The notes beneath the pieces are model-generated. The model had not been told where the DNA came from and ran no database searches. It saw only the letters and a program-made list of their open reading frames with translations. Positions 10,827 to 23,157 of a DNA stretch of 64,000 bases are shown in pieces; the first letter of the stretch is position 1, and every line of letters begins with the position of its first letter. The position numbers were made by a program, and so were the translations under genes. Source of the DNA: Homarus americanus (Eukaryota; Arthropoda; Malacostraca; Decapoda; Nephropidae); contig NW_024744529.1 of NCBI RefSeq assembly GCF_018991925.1, forward strand, positions 94,501-158,500. Reading direction: 5' to 3'.

Positions 10827-11460
10827 ATTGAGTTTTAGTGGATCTAGTTTTTTCTGTGTCTCTCAGTACTCCTGTCTCTCTTTCTACCTGTTTGTCTGTG
10901 TCTCAGTTTCTTGTGTGTCTTTCTCATGTATGTTTGTCTGTCTGTCTGGCTGTGCGTCGTCCTCACAGTCTGTATTACTAAGGTGGTCAGATCTTCTTTC
11001 CCACTGAGCAAATCTTCCTGGCTTGTATATGGGTTTGCGCCTCTCGCTCCCTACTTTCCTCCCTCCGTCTATCCGTCCGTCCGCCCGTCCCTCCCTCCCC
11101 GCTTCCTTCCTTCCCTCCCTCATTTACTCCGCCCCTCCTTCTCTTCTTCTCCTCTCCCTACTTCCTTCTTTCCCTTCTTCTCTCCTTCCCACCCTCGTTC
11201 CTCCTCCCTCCCTCCTTCCTTCCCTCCCTCATTTACTCCGCCCCCCTTCCCTTCTTCTCTCCCTACTTCCCTCCCTCCTCCTCCCTCCCTCCTCCCTCCT
11301 CTTCCTTCCTTCCCTCATTTACTCCGCCCCTTCCTCTCTTCTTCTCTCCCTACTTCCTTCTTTCCTTCTTCTCTCCTTCCTCCCTCCCTCCCTCCCTCCT
11401 TCCTTCCTTCCCTCCCTCATTTACTCCGCCCCTCCTTCCCTCCCTGTAGGGATTACCAGA
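10827..11460. repeat. Pyrimidine tract with a roughly 100-bp repeat
   Basis: 11040-11450 is C/T-rich. The marker CCCTCATTTACTCCGCCCC recurs four times (near 11117, 11228, 11312 and 11417), separated by about 85-110 bp of CCTT/CCTCC filler. 10860-10950 holds TGTCTGTCTG words. Confidence 0.85.
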
Positions 11461-11786
11461 CCCGCCATCTCGAACTACGACAAATGAGAAGGATTAATAA
11501 ACTCCCCCCTTGTATATAAATCCCGAACCAGGAACCACTCGGATCTGGACAAATCATAAGACTAAATCCCAGAAAATCCTTAAATCGGTGGGGGTAGAAA
11601 TTGTTTTAGTAAGTATTTGTCATCCTAATAAATCCCCTCTGGGTAATCCAACCTTTTAAATCCGTGAAGGGTGGATGAGGGTTAAGTGAGGATTTCTTCT
11701 GTTGGGTTTGATAAGGTGTTAAATTACATTTTTCTTAGAGGTGTAATCAGATACTGTGAATCGTATTGTGTGGTTGAAAATTGGGG

Positions 11787-11838
<52 letters not shown>

Positions 11839-12239
11839 CACACCACACACTCACTGAACCATCCCTCACACACAACACCCTAAACCCGCCCTTCCTTCCT
11901 GACTTTCTGATGGATACCTCCACAACAGATACTCATCACCTGTGTTATTTTAAACGATCATGCAACACTACCAGGCGTACGATCCCCCCACCCTCCCTCA
12001 CCCCCAACCCCTACCCCGTCTCTCGTGAGGTAAGAGTGAGAGGAGGAGGAGGAGGAGGGAAGAAACGGTGCCAGTACGATATCTTGTTCCTTAAACTGCC
12101 CATATTTCCGTGTGTCTGGAGGTCCCTGGGCTCAGTGCTGATGATGAGGTGAGGGGAGGCGTTGTATCGACATCGCCTCATGTTAGCTCAAGTGATACTG
12201 GTTCCTCGTCGCTTTTATCAACATTATATTGAGTCTTAT
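11461..12239. other. Intergenic, AAATCC-rich, with (GA)n 11791-11834
   Basis: 11540-11700 repeats AAATCC/TAATCC words. (GA)n is at 11791-11834, and 12030-12060 is GGA-rich. The 123-residue frame starting at 11781 begins inside (GA)n and is not supported. Confidence 0.55.
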
Positions 12240-12790
12240 GACGATAGACAGATAAACACACACACACGTACACGTTGACAGGACAAAAAGACAGACATGC
12301 ATCTATAGTCAGGGAAGACAGACACAGGTATGCAGAATAAACAGACAGACAGGCACATGGAGGCAGGACAGACACACATAAACAAGACAACCAGACAGAC
12401 ACACAAACAAGACGTACAGACAGACAGACATAAACAAGACATGCAGACAGATAGATACACATAAACAAGACATGCAGACAGACAACCACACGTTACTGGG
12501 TAGTTAATGAAAAAAACAAATACTGTAACAACATTACGGCGCCCCAGAGAGTGGTAACACTCTACCTAATTCTACCTGTGTTAACAAGTTATTCCCCCTG
12601 AGAGTGAGTTAGGGGGAGAGAGAGAGAGAGAGGAGGAGGAGGAGGTAGGAAAGAAGGAAGAGAGTGATAGAGGGAGTGTGTGTGTGAAAGAGAAAGAGAG
12701 GGGGGATAGAAATGGTAGGGGATAGTAAGGAGGGGGCTAGATAGATAGATATATATATATAGAGAGAGAGAGAGAGTGTGTGTGTGTGTG
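12240..12790. repeat. Degenerate CAGACA array, then purine and (GT) tracts
   Basis: 12240-12490 is built of ACAGACAGACA and ATAAACAAGACA words about 12-40 bp apart. 12610-12790 is purine-rich with short GATA, TA and GT runs. Cys/Val-rich minus-strand frames are artefacts. Confidence 0.8.
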
Positions 12791-13564
12791 CGTGATAATT
12801 TAATTATTCTTTATACAGTAGTTGCCATAATCGCCATAAAAACAGATGAATATAAAGTATAACATCCAGGGTCTAATACAATAATCCCACGTTGCCATAA
12901 TTATTATTTTAGATAAAGAGAATAAACACCATTTATGTTCTAATCTGGCAATTCTTACGTTGTCATAATTACCCCAAACACACGAAAAAGGGATATAAGC
13001 TAAAACTCAAATTTCATCGTTTAAAATGGTAATAGAGGGTTGCCATCAGTTTACCAGCGTTAACAGGGACGAACTTGGGCTAAGATAAGAAGTCTTGTTG
13101 AAGGTATTTTCCGGCCAGGCTCAAGTTTGTAAGGGAGTTGCTTGTTTTTTTATCAGGGCTGGGCCGGGAGGGGAGGAGGGCAGGTAACACAGCTCCTTCC
13201 CACAGTTTTGCAGCCCACGACAGATTTACCGGGTTTCTGAACGCTCACTGAAACCCCTAATTTCCAACACACTTTATGCTAAGCTGTTAAACGTCTTCTA
13301 TCTCATGTCTCTATATATATACTTATTTTCAAACGTAACATTTCAACAGTTTATTAGTGCTGTACACCCATACCTGAACCTCACTGAATTGTAAGTAAAC
13401 TAATATTGGAGACTCTTACCGGTTGTAAAGAAGACTTATATAATTTTTCATCTTTATATACAGGTGTTGCTTCAGATGTTTACAATGATATAGACTTGTA
13501 AGTAAATTTGTTCGTAAATATTGAGTTAAACTTTAAAATGTATGTCATCTTAATAACTGATTTC

Positions 13565-13567
<3 letters not shown>
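12791..13567. other. Unique AT-rich intergenic DNA
   Basis: I see ordinary complex sequence with GCCATAA words near 12820-12970. No exon, RNA gene or transposon signature is recognised. Confidence 0.5.
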
Positions 13568-13633
<66 letters not shown>

Positions 13634-13890
13634 ATCGGGGGAGATAATACCCAACGCCAAAAAACTTATCTATACACTGAACTAAAGGCATCATCACCTA
13701 AACATCCAACACGGAGGAAAAACTTGCGCAAACTTCTTCAAACTTCTCGTGTCTTCCACCCCGTTCTTCTTCTTCTTATTCTTCCTCTTCTTCTTCTTCT
13801 TCTTCTTCTTCTTCTTCTTCTTCTTCTTCTTTTTTCTTCCTTCTTCCTTCTTCTTTCTTCTTCTTTCTTCCTTCTTTCTTCTTCTTCTTC
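13568..13890. repeat. (CT)n 13569-13630 and (CTT)n 13766-13890
   Basis: A 31-unit (CT)n is followed after about 135 bp of unique sequence by an imperfect (CTT)n/(CTTC)n tract. The 140-residue frame through both is a Leu/Ser repeat translation. Confidence 0.93.
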
Positions 13891-14600
13891 TTCTTTAAAA
13901 AAAACACCTATGTGTCGTAGTTTTAATTGAGTCACTTTAGTTACACGGTGATACATCCACGTTGGGAATTTTTTACACCCGGTCGTTTTAAAATCTACCT
14001 CATTTTCTCAGAGGGGAGGTGAGAGAAGGAGGAGGAGGTGAGGAGGTGAGGTGATGAGGGTGGAGGGGAGGAGGTGAGGTGATGGGGGTGGAGGGGAGGA
14101 GGTGGGGTGATGGGGGTGTGTGGCGGGGAGGTGGGGTGATGGGGGTGTGTGGCGGGGAGGTCGTGTATTTTAGTCAGAAGTTCTGTGAAAATCGTGAACA
14201 GTAAAAATGGAATCTGATGTTGTATATATCAAAGGAATTTATTTCTGTAGAGAATTAGAACACTGGCCGATGGATTAACGAGAATTATCGCTTGTGTGTA
14301 TTTACAGTGTATGAGTGGGAGGGGTTGGCACAAGTTAACCTGGACTTAACGGATTTTTTTTCAGGGATTTTTCAATACTGATTCTTTTGGATTTTTACTG
14401 ATTTTTTATTTTTTTTTGGGGGGGGGGAGGATTTTATGTCATTCTATGGATGATTAATATTTAGAGATTTGGATATTGAGGTTTCTGGATTTTACAGATT
14501 TTGTTCGGATTTGGATAATGGTTCTCGGGGAATTGACGGATTTAAAGGATTACAACACCGTGTTAGAGACTTACGTTCATATTGCATTTTAAAAGGATTT
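13891..14600. repeat. 28-bp GA/GT minisatellite and GGATTT-rich block
   Basis: 14030-14162 has four units of 28-29 bp marked by GTGATGGGGGTG (14051, 14079, 14107 and 14136). 14350-14560 repeats GGATTT and GATTTT words irregularly. Confidence 0.8.
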
Positions 14601-14806
14601 GTTTTTAATGCTATTTTTAGCTCCTTCGAATTTTGAACTTTTAGAAGCACATTCTTTACAGTTACCTGAACATAGGATACCTGTACCTGTATTCGTACCT
14701 GTACCTGTAGTTTTATTTGTACCGTTGCTTGTACTTTCAGTTCTTCTTGTCCTTGTATTCTACCTGAAACAATACCTGTACCTCTCTCTACCTGTACGAG
14801 TCCTTA

Positions 14807-14873
<67 letters not shown>

Positions 14874-14954
14874 CATCACTCCTCATGTCCTTATCCCAAC
14901 TCTTAGCCTTGGTAAATTTGTGCTAAGGATTACTGACACCTTAAAATCCCCCCC
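14601..14954. repeat. ACCTGT-rich block and (AC)n
   Basis: 14660-14800 contains TACCTGTACCTG words every 6-30 bp. (AC)n runs 14811-14871 (about 30 units). Confidence 0.85.
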
Positions 14955-15186
14955 TACCTGTTGCTGCGTTACTGTTGCTGTGTTGCTGTTGCTGTTGCTG
15001 TGTTACTGTTGCTGTGTTACTGTTGTTGTGTTACTGTTGCTGTGTTACTGTTGTTGTGTTACTATTGCTGTGTTACTGTTGATGTGTTACTGTTGCTGCG
15101 TTGCTGTTGCTGTGTTACTGTTGCTGCGTTACTGTTGTTATTTTGCTGTTGCTGCGTTACTGTTGCTGTGTTACTTCTGTGTTACT
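14955..15186. repeat. 14-bp minisatellite, about 15 copies
   Basis: TGTTACTGTTGCTG and single-base variants repeat with a 14-bp period, giving 14-residue peptide periods rich in Cys, Val and Leu in all frames. Confidence 0.95.
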
Positions 15187-15689
15187 GGTTATGCAAATGG
15201 GAGAAGCAAGGTCAGATACGAACAGCAGTGAGTAGGAGAGAGAGAGAGAGAGAGAGATAATTGGATAAGTTAGAGGTGACGGCAAGTAAACATCTCTAAG
15301 TGGACAGGACAGATAAAGTAGGTATGTGGGGATTTGGGAGTGGGGGTCAGGCAGGCGTGTTTTTTGGGGGCATAGACCAGACGATGTATGTGGAGGGTGA
15401 AAGACTAGGCAGGTGTGTGTGTGTGTGTGTATTGGGGGGTACTACCAGGCAGGTGTGTGTGTGTGCGAGGTGAAAGGTGAGGCAGGTGTATGTGTATTGG
15501 GGGGTACTACCAGGCAGGTGTGTGTGTGTGTGTGTGTGTGTGGTGAAAGGTGAAACAGGTGTATGTATTGGGGGGTAGTGCCTGGCAGGTGTGTACTAGG
15601 GGGCAGGGCGAGGCATCATGCTTATTGCCACCAGGTAAAGCACTTTACCTGGGCGGCCACAACAGTAGAACGAGACAGAAATATACTCC
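15187..15689. repeat. GT-rich minisatellite, about 65-75 bp units
   Basis: GGCAGGTGTGTGTGT alternates with TATTGGGGGGTACTACCA from about 15350 to 15605, three to four units of uneven length. A short (GA)n lies at 15237-15257. Confidence 0.8.
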
Positions 15690-16455
15690 CTTAACATTAC
15701 TGTTTCATACTCCTCCTTCTGTTCCCTCTCCTCCTCCTTCTCCCTCGCCTCCTTCTTCCTCGCCTCCTTCTGCTCCCTTTCCTTCTCCTTCTCTGTCTGG
15801 TCCCTCTCCTCCTCTTCCTCCATCTGATTCCTCTCCTTTTCATCCTCCTTCTCCTTCCCCTCGTCCTCCTTCTTCTTCTCCTCCTCCTCCTTTTATCTTC
15901 CTACTTCTTCACCACTGCTGTGTCTTCCACCCCCTCCTCCACTACCCCCTCCTCCTCCTCCTCATCATCATCCTTTTCTTCCTTATCTTTCATTTTTACT
16001 TCCTCTTATTCTTATTAAACCTCCTCCTCCTCCTCCTCCTCCTCCTCCTCCTCCTCCTCCTCCTCCTCCTCCTCCTCCTCCTCCTCCTCCTCCTCCTCCT
16101 CCTCCCCTCCTCCACCTCCTCCTCCTCCTCCTCCTCCTTGAGAGAAAGTAATGTGTATTTCTGACTGGAAAAACAATATTGCCCAAGGAAGAGGAATACA
16201 GTGCCGGTGTGTGGGAGGGAGAGGTGGAGGGGGAGGTGGAGGGGAGAGGGAAAAAGTGAGAGAAAGAGAGAGAGACACAAGAAAGAGAGAGATGAAGATA
16301 CGCAAGAAAAAGAGAGACACACAAGACAGAAACAACGAAGAAAAAGACAGACATAGACAAAAAGGGAGAGATAAACAGAAAGCAGAAGAGAGACAGAAAA
16401 AGAAACACTGAGAGAGAGAGACAGAAAGAGAGAAACGGGAACAGATTGAAAACAA

Positions 16456-16492
<37 letters not shown>

Positions 16493-16500
16493 TGGAAGTG
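15690..16500. repeat. Pyrimidine block with (CTC)n switching to a purine block
   Basis: 15690-16010 is C/T-rich. 16021-16137 is (CTC)n, about 28 clean units then imperfect. From 16140 the + strand turns purine-rich, to (GA)n at 16459-16490. The overlapping 146-218 residue frames are repeat translations. Confidence 0.93.
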
Positions 16501-16544
16501 TGCTGGAAATGGTTATTGAGTGTAGGTCTCCCGCCTCCACAGTA

Positions 16545-16590
<46 letters not shown>

Positions 16591-16978
16591 CCCTTATTTT
16601 AGAGACTCTCTGAGGTGTTCGAATTATCAGAAGGTTCACTTAGTCTTGGCCTTCGGGTGATCGAATTGTCGGAAATTTTACTTTGATTGACGTCTTTTAC
16701 TGTTCAGATTGTTGGTCGTTTAAATTGTTTGTGTGTCTGTTTGTTTTGTTGGTTCAGTCTTGTTTGTATGTTCCGTAAGAATGGGGAGGAACAGTGTCTC
16801 TCTTCCGTCCATCTGCCGTCTCTTTGTCTCTGTTTGTCTTTGTCTGTCTCTCTGCCCGTTCGTCTGTCTATGCGTCTGTCTGTGTGTGTGTGTGTGTGTG
16901 TGTGTTAGTGTCTGTGTTTGGCCTCATTGCGTCTGTATGTTTGCCTGCCTGTCTTTTCTTGGTGTTTGTTCGTCTGCC

Positions 16979-17028
<50 letters not shown>

Positions 17029-17164
17029 TTGTCTGTAGCTGCCGTAAGGGAAGATCCTGGGGGTGTCAGCGAGGCTCTTACAAAGATTTAACATACCAAT
17101 TCTTGCCTAAAAAAAAATGCAATTTATTTCAGCTATTACCCTCTTGCCTCTGATGCAAGGTTAG
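16501..17164. repeat. (AC)n, (GT)n and TGTCTGT-rich DNA
   Basis: (AC)n is at 16546-16589, (GT)n at 16878-16903 and 16979-17028. Between them TCTGTCTGT words dominate. No gene seen. Confidence 0.88.
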
Positions 17165-17435
17165 TGATGGTACTGGTGGCAGTGGTGGTGGTGGTAGTGG
17201 TAGTATTAGTGATAGTGGTGGTTGTGATAGTGGTGGTAGTGGTAGTGATAGTGGTGGTAGTGATAGTGGTGGCGGTTGTGGTGGTAGTGGTATTATTAGT
17301 GGTGGTAGTGGTATTATTAGTGGTGGTAGTGATAGTGGTTGTGGTGGTAGTGATAGTAGTTGTGATAATGGTAGTGTCAGTAGTAGCAGCAGTAGTAGTA
17401 GTAATAGCAATAGTAGTGGTAGTGGTAGAGACACA
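17165..17435. repeat. Imperfect GGTAGT/GATAGT triplet array
   Basis: Triplets GGT, AGT and GAT alternate over about 270 bp, reading as poly-Val on the + strand. Confidence 0.92.
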
Positions 17436-17850
17436 AGCATCAGTACAGAGGGGTCATTCACCCTTGATCAAGGCAGAGCCACCCGATCACAGATTAATTA
17501 CGGATTTCAGGGTCAGGTCCTCTCTGCTTCCCCCTTAACCTGACCTGGATTACGAGGCCAGGGCTTATATATCGGATCTGTGGCGCTAGGGATTAATCGA
17601 GAACATTGGGGCGGCAGATTAACAACAGCACAGATTACTCGAGATTATTGTCAACTGAATATTAATAGTTGTTCGATAAGGTGATTTAATATTACAAGAA
17701 CTACAAAAAGCTCCATAGACGAGACCATTAGGATTAGGGATTTCTCAGGGATTAGCAACTAAGGATTGGATTACTCTCTTAATCCCCGGAGGCGATATAT
17801 CTTTCCTTATACCATATTGTATCGGCCTTTTAGAAGCAGTTAACTAATCC
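17436..17850. other. Unique island with a cluster of GGATTA sites
   Basis: GGATTA or its complement occurs at 17547, 17590, 17731, 17749, 17768 and 17780, plus several AGATTA words. This is the only complex-sequence stretch in the area. It may be a cis-regulatory element or another cryptically simple block; see findings. Confidence 0.45.
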
Positions 17851-18640
17851 TATATTTCTTCCCTTTCTCTTTTTCTTCTGTTCTCTTCTTTTCTCCTTTT
17901 TTTCATCCTATTCCTTGATAAAGTTGATTTTTCAGTCTCTTCCTTGTCATATCTCTCTTTTTTTACCTGTCCCTTTTCCCTCACTTATTCTGTTCCATTT
18001 CTCCCTCTCGTCTCAATTCCTACATTATCTCTATCTTTTCTCTGTCACCTTTCATTTGTCACTCCTCCCCTCTCTCAATTCTTTCCCCTTCTTCCCTCAC
18101 TCCTTTCTTTCTCATTTCCTACTTCATTCCCTTCCAGTCCTTCACAGATTTATCCCCTCCCCCACTTACTCCTCTCCTTACTTTCTCTCTTTCCATCTCC
18201 CTATTTTATCCCCCTCTTTCGCTCCTTCTCCTCTTACCACCCTCTTCCCCCTTCCTCCCATTCCTTCACTTCACTTCCTTTCACTCTTCATCTCTCCGTT
18301 CCCTATCGTCACCCCCCTTCTCTTCTTTTCCTTCTTTCTTCCCCTCCACCTGACCCCCCCCTTTTCTTCCTCTTTTTTTCTTCTTTTATTCTACTTCTCT
18401 TCATCACTTCTTTCCCTGTCATCTTCCTGCCTCTTTTCTCCTCCTTTCCTTCTTTTCTTCGCTCTACTTTCTTCCACCTCCACCTCCATCTCACTCTTCC
18501 ACCCCTTTCTTCCCTTTCATTCTCGTCTTTTCCTTACTTTCTTCCTCCATCACTCCTTTCCTTGCCATCATCACCCCCCTCTCCTCTTTTCTTTCTTTCC
18601 TCCCCTTCACCTCACCCTTCCACCCCTCCCGAAGATGAAG
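17851..18640. repeat. 0.78-kb pyrimidine tract
   Basis: Almost only C and T on the + strand, without a fixed unit. The frames of 238 and 259 residues (Ser, Phe, Leu, Pro) are products of this composition. Confidence 0.93.
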
Positions 18641-19620
18641 CAAGTTGTGGTAAAAGGTAGATGGGGCCTCGAGTATCTGGCTGGTGCTGCATAATTGATG
18701 ACGGTCTGTCCCTGAGGTGACGAGCTGTGGCGAGGAGCTGCTACCGCCCCTAAGTCACCCACACCCTGGAGGAGGAGAGAGAGAGGGAGGCGTTGTAGAA
18801 AATGGATCGTGGGTTGGGTGGGTGGGGAGGTGGGTGGGAGGAAGGAAATGGAAGGGAATTGAAGTAAACGGAAAGGAAGAAAGGAAATGGGAGGGAAGAA
18901 GAAATATCAGAAGAAAAAGGAACAGAATGCAGGTAGGTTTTACTGAAAATTAACCATTACGTGTATAAGTGACAAGAACCCGGAGGAGATGAGGAGAGAA
19001 TGGGTAAAGTTGATGTCAAGATGGATATGATGTTCTGAAGAATATGACTGCCTAGTAAAAACAAATGAGAGGAGGAGGGGTCGGGGGGGGGGAGAGGGGA
19101 GGGGAGGTCATAAAGAAAATAGGACGCTACTAAAAGAGAAAACTCATACCAGTTAAAAAAGAAAGAAAATGGAATGATAAACCAAAGAGAATTAGGTTGA
19201 CAATTAAGAAGTAAAATATAAGACTAGTAAAAAAAAAAATAGAAAAATAAGAATAATCATGAAGGGATTTAAAGAAAGAAAATGAGATGCTAGTTAAAGA
19301 AAATAGCCATGGTGTGTTATAAAGAAAACGGGTGAGCTATAAGAACATTGGCGGCTCGTAAAGAAAAAAAAAACGAGCATAAACTATTTTTTTTTCACAT
19401 TTTTTTTTTATGAACTGTTTTGCTCGTGGTAGTGGGAAACCCGAGAGTAGTTTAATGTGTGGTGGTTTATATAGAAGTTTACACAGTGGTTTAATGTAGT
19501 TTTAACAGTGGCACTCCTGGCAGTATCTCCTAGGGCTTGTGGCACTGGCTGGGGTTTATGCCTTCTGGAATTGTAGGTTTGTGGGAAGGGTGCTAACTAA
19601 CTGAGGTCTCTTACAACCTA
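18641..19620. other. Purine-rich and A-rich intergenic DNA
   Basis: 18770-18930 is G/A-rich. 19080-19400 is A/G-rich with loosely repeated GTTAAAGAAAAT words. 19420-19620 is ordinary unique sequence. No gene recognised. Confidence 0.6.
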
Positions 19621-19621
19621 G

Positions 19622-19671
<50 letters not shown>

Positions 19672-20260
19672 CTATAGATAGAGAGAAAGGCGAGGGAAAG
19701 AGGCATACAGAAAGACAAGCAAATACAGCTGGAGAGAGAGAGAAAGAGATATAGAAAGAGAGAATCATGAGAAAAAGAGAGACAGGAAGAAAGGGACGTG
19801 AAAGAGAGAGATAGGAAGAGACTGTGTGTGAGTGTGTGTCTCTCTCTCTCTAATAGTGTATTCCCCTCTCTATACTCCCTCTCTATATCCCTCCCCCTAT
19901 ATATCCCCCCTCTATACCCCTCCCTCTATATCCCTCCCCCTCTATATCCCTCCCTCTCTATATCCCTCCCTCTCTATATCCCTCCCCCTCGATATCCCTC
20001 TATATCCCTCCCCTATATCCCCCCTCCCCTCCCTCTCTATATCCTCCCTCTATATCCCTCCTCTCTATATCCCTCCCCCCCTCCCCCTCTATCCCTCCCC
20101 TCTATCTCCCTCCCCTCTATATCCCCTCTATATCCCTCCCCTCTATATCCTCCCCCTCTATATCCCTCTATCTCCCTCCCCTATATCTCTCCCCCTCTAT
20201 ATCCCTCCCCCTCTATATCCCTACCCCTGTGTGTGGTGGCCCAGTATGCCTCCTTAATTT
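19621..20260. repeat. (CT)n, purine stretch, and CTCTATATCCCTCCC minisatellite
   Basis: (CT)n is at 19624-19668. 19680-19830 is purine-rich. 19860-20230 repeats CTCTATATCCCTCCC units of 14-18 bp about 24 times. Confidence 0.93.
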
Positions 20261-20340
20261 AGATTTACTCTTTCCCACACCTGCTGGCGAGGATATACCT
20301 GTATTACACACACACTAACAGTATTGCTTTCTCACCTGTG

Positions 20341-20392
<52 letters not shown>

Positions 20393-20474
20393 TCTCTTCG
20401 TGTGTTCCATTTTCTCAGTAATTGGTAAACTGAGATGTACTGTATTATATGTATTAATTAATTCGTATATGGAT

Positions 20475-20541
<67 letters not shown>

Positions 20542-20673
20542 AAGTTCATCCTACCATTTCTCAGAACATATATCCACGTTGTACTCCAATATTTCCAGGT
20601 TATGTTCCTCAGGGCATTGATACTAGCAGCCCTCGCTTGTCCAGCCATAAAGTTATCTTACGTTTTCTGCAAG

Positions 20674-20762
<89 letters not shown>

Positions 20763-20860
20763 GGACCGGTATTGAAATTCTATTCTCGCCGACATTAACA
20801 CCGACACAAGACTGGTATTTCAGTCAGGCTCAGGACTTGGGGAATTTAACTAGTTCATCC
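20261..20860. repeat. (CT)n, (GT)n and long (CT)n
   Basis: (CT)n is at 20346-20397, (GT)n at 20478-20531 and (CT)n at 20677-20760 (about 42 units). The spacers are unique and non-coding. Confidence 0.95.
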
Positions 20861-21180
20861 TGGGGCTCGTAAAAGCAATCAAGGGAAAATAAAAGCCGCC
20901 ACGGAAAGATAAAAGCGACGGTGGGAAAATAAAACATAAGCAGCCGTGAGGAAAACACTAGCAAATAGCGATTGTGGGAAAATAAAAGTAATCGTGGGAA
21001 AATAAAATCAACCGTGGGAAAATAAAACCAACAGCGAGGAAAAAAAAAACAGACGCGAAAAACTACAAATCACACACGGGGGAAGAAAAAAATAAAGTAT
21101 TCACGGAAGACATAAAAACAAAACCAAGGAAAAAATAGTAAATGCCAGCAGCGGAAAAATAAAAGCATTGTGTGTAGCGG
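20861..21180. repeat. Degenerate CGTGGGAAAATAAAA block
   Basis: GGGAAAATAAAA and GGAAAAATAAAA words recur about 12 times at 15-35 bp, each followed by a variable GC-containing spacer. Not a clean tandem array. Confidence 0.75.
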
Positions 21181-21484
21181 TGGCGGGCGAGGCCTCAGAT
21201 AGCCGTAACGAAAGAGCCTCTTAAACGACCTAATTGGGTCGTTTGATAAGCCGCGATAGTTTAGCCTCTATTCCGATAAAGTAGAGATGGGAGGGTAGGA
21301 GGGGGGTGGGGATGGTGGGGGTGGATTGTGTGGGGTGCGTGAGGCAATGGAGCGAAGAAGCGGTGGTGCTTCTGTGAGGTGGGAGGGGGTGAGGAAGAAG
21401 AGGTGGTGGAGGAAGAGGAAGAAGGGAGGAGAGAAACGATGAAGAAGAAGAGTGTTTTTGAAAGGAAGGGAGGTGTGAGCATAG

Positions 21485-21572
<88 letters not shown>

Positions 21573-22052
21573 TCACCTGGAGAGAGAAATAATATATATT
21601 TGACCCCATACATCAACCCTCTTACCCCCTCCCATCACCCCCTTACTACCCCCAGAGAGAGTTATTGAGTGATAAAATTGTTTCATATTGGGGTCATTGT
21701 CGCTCCCTGGGATTACCTCGTTGGTCTCTCTGGGGGCCAGCTGAAGCCATCCACCCCCCTTCTCCCACACCTTCACCCCCCTATCTCCCACACCTCCACC
21801 CCCTATCTCCCACACCTTCACCCCCATCCCCATCTCCCTTCTCTTTCCTTCTTCCCCCCTTCTCTCCCTCTCTCCCCGTCCCTTTCTTTCCCCTCTCTCC
21901 TCTCCTTCTTTCCTCTCCCCCATCTCTTCTCATGTCTCCCCTCTCCTATCTCTCCACTTCTCCCCCCAGTTTTTATTTCTCTTAAACTCCCTGTCTTCCT
22001 CTTCCTCCATCCCACTACCTCCTCCCTCCTCCTCATCTCAACCCGCTTCCTC

Positions 22053-22094
<42 letters not shown>

Positions 22095-22110
22095 CTGTTG
22101 ACCACCTAAT
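21181..22110. repeat. Purine tract, (CT)n and pyrimidine tract
   Basis: A short hairpin AAACGACC/GGTCGTTT is at 21223-21244. 21290-21475 is purine-rich and 21487-21569 is (CT)n (about 41 units). 21750-22095 is C/T-rich with CCCACACCTTCACCCCC copies and ends in CTCCTC triplets. Confidence 0.88.
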
Positions 22111-22870
22111 GAAGAAATAACGGAAACGAATGAATAAGATGAAATAAAGTAATAAAATTTATATAAGAATACAATAGAGGCAATAAAATGGTATGAGATG
22201 TTGGATAAAATAAAACAAAGAAATTAAATAAAATAAGAAAACAATTACGATATAATAAAGAAGAATAAAGGATAATATAATAAAATAATAGCATAAAATA
22301 TATTGACAACATAAAAACTTGAGATAAGATGAAAATAACGAAGATAAGAATACGATAAAGTAAAACAAACATAAGAAAATTGAACTAAAATCATAAGAAT
22401 ATAAAAACAAATCTGTATTTACTTCTATTTCTCAAAACAAACACGTATGAGAATAACTTTTATCCATACACAAAGTAAAAGTATTCTTACTTTAGCTCGG
22501 AGAAGAGTACCAAAGTTTTCAAACTAAACAAATTGGCTCGATTGCTTATGATGATAAGTAAGGGTGAGAGCAAGGATCATAAACAGAAGGAAAACGAAAG
22601 GAAAAAATAAAAAGATTATGATGATGTAGAAATCGAAGAAGTAGAAAAACAACAGCAACAACAAAATCAACAATAATAATAACAACAATAATCACAATAA
22701 TAGCAACAATAACAACATCTGCTACAATACAACATTTACAAAATACCTTCAGTATACCCAGACCTTGTGCACTTCACAATACATATCTCATTGACGTACA
22801 GTGTGCCATTTTTCATTGGCTCTGGCAGGCGGTTTCCACCAGGGAGGGTCTCGAGGTATATTCGTTGGCG
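22111..22870. other. A-rich block with AATAAAATA words, then (CAA)-rich DNA
   Basis: 22110-22420 repeats GATAAAATAAAA-type words. 22630-22720 is CAACAA/AATAAT-rich. The remaining sequence is unique and shows no gene. Confidence 0.65.
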
Positions 22871-23036
22871 CTGTGTGGTATATGTAAGGTATGCAGGTTG
22901 GCACTGTGTAGGATGTAGGTTGGCACTGTGAAGTATGTAGGCTGGCACTGTGAAGTATGTAGGCTGGCACTGTGAAGTATGTAGGCTGGCACTGTGAAGT
23001 ATGTAGGCTGGCACTGTGAAGTATGTAGGTTGGCAT
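22871..23036. repeat. 22-bp minisatellite, about 7 copies
   Basis: GGCTGGCACTGTGAAGTATG recurs with a 22-bp period (for example TGGCACTG at 22921, 22943 and 22965), with diverged copies at the left end. Confidence 0.95.
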
Positions 23037-23106
23037 ATATTACCGGTAGTAATATTACTTATTTATGATGTCAAACACGAGATGTATGATCTGTTAGTAT
23101 GAAGTA

Positions 23107-23157
<51 letters not shown>

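Noticed and set aside
9803..10838. Several overlapping 90-162 residue + frames with MAPVSVSLWLLY periods
   Set aside because: All three frames are open because the 23-bp unit lacks stops. The periodic peptide is a repeat artefact.
17915..18694. A 259-residue Ser/Phe/Leu/Pro frame
   Set aside because: It lies entirely in a pyrimidine tract and has an equally long companion in another frame.
21223..21244. AAACGACC/GGTCGTTT hairpin as a terminator
   Set aside because: An 8-bp stem is expected by chance in 64 kb, and intrinsic terminators do not apply in a eukaryotic nuclear context.
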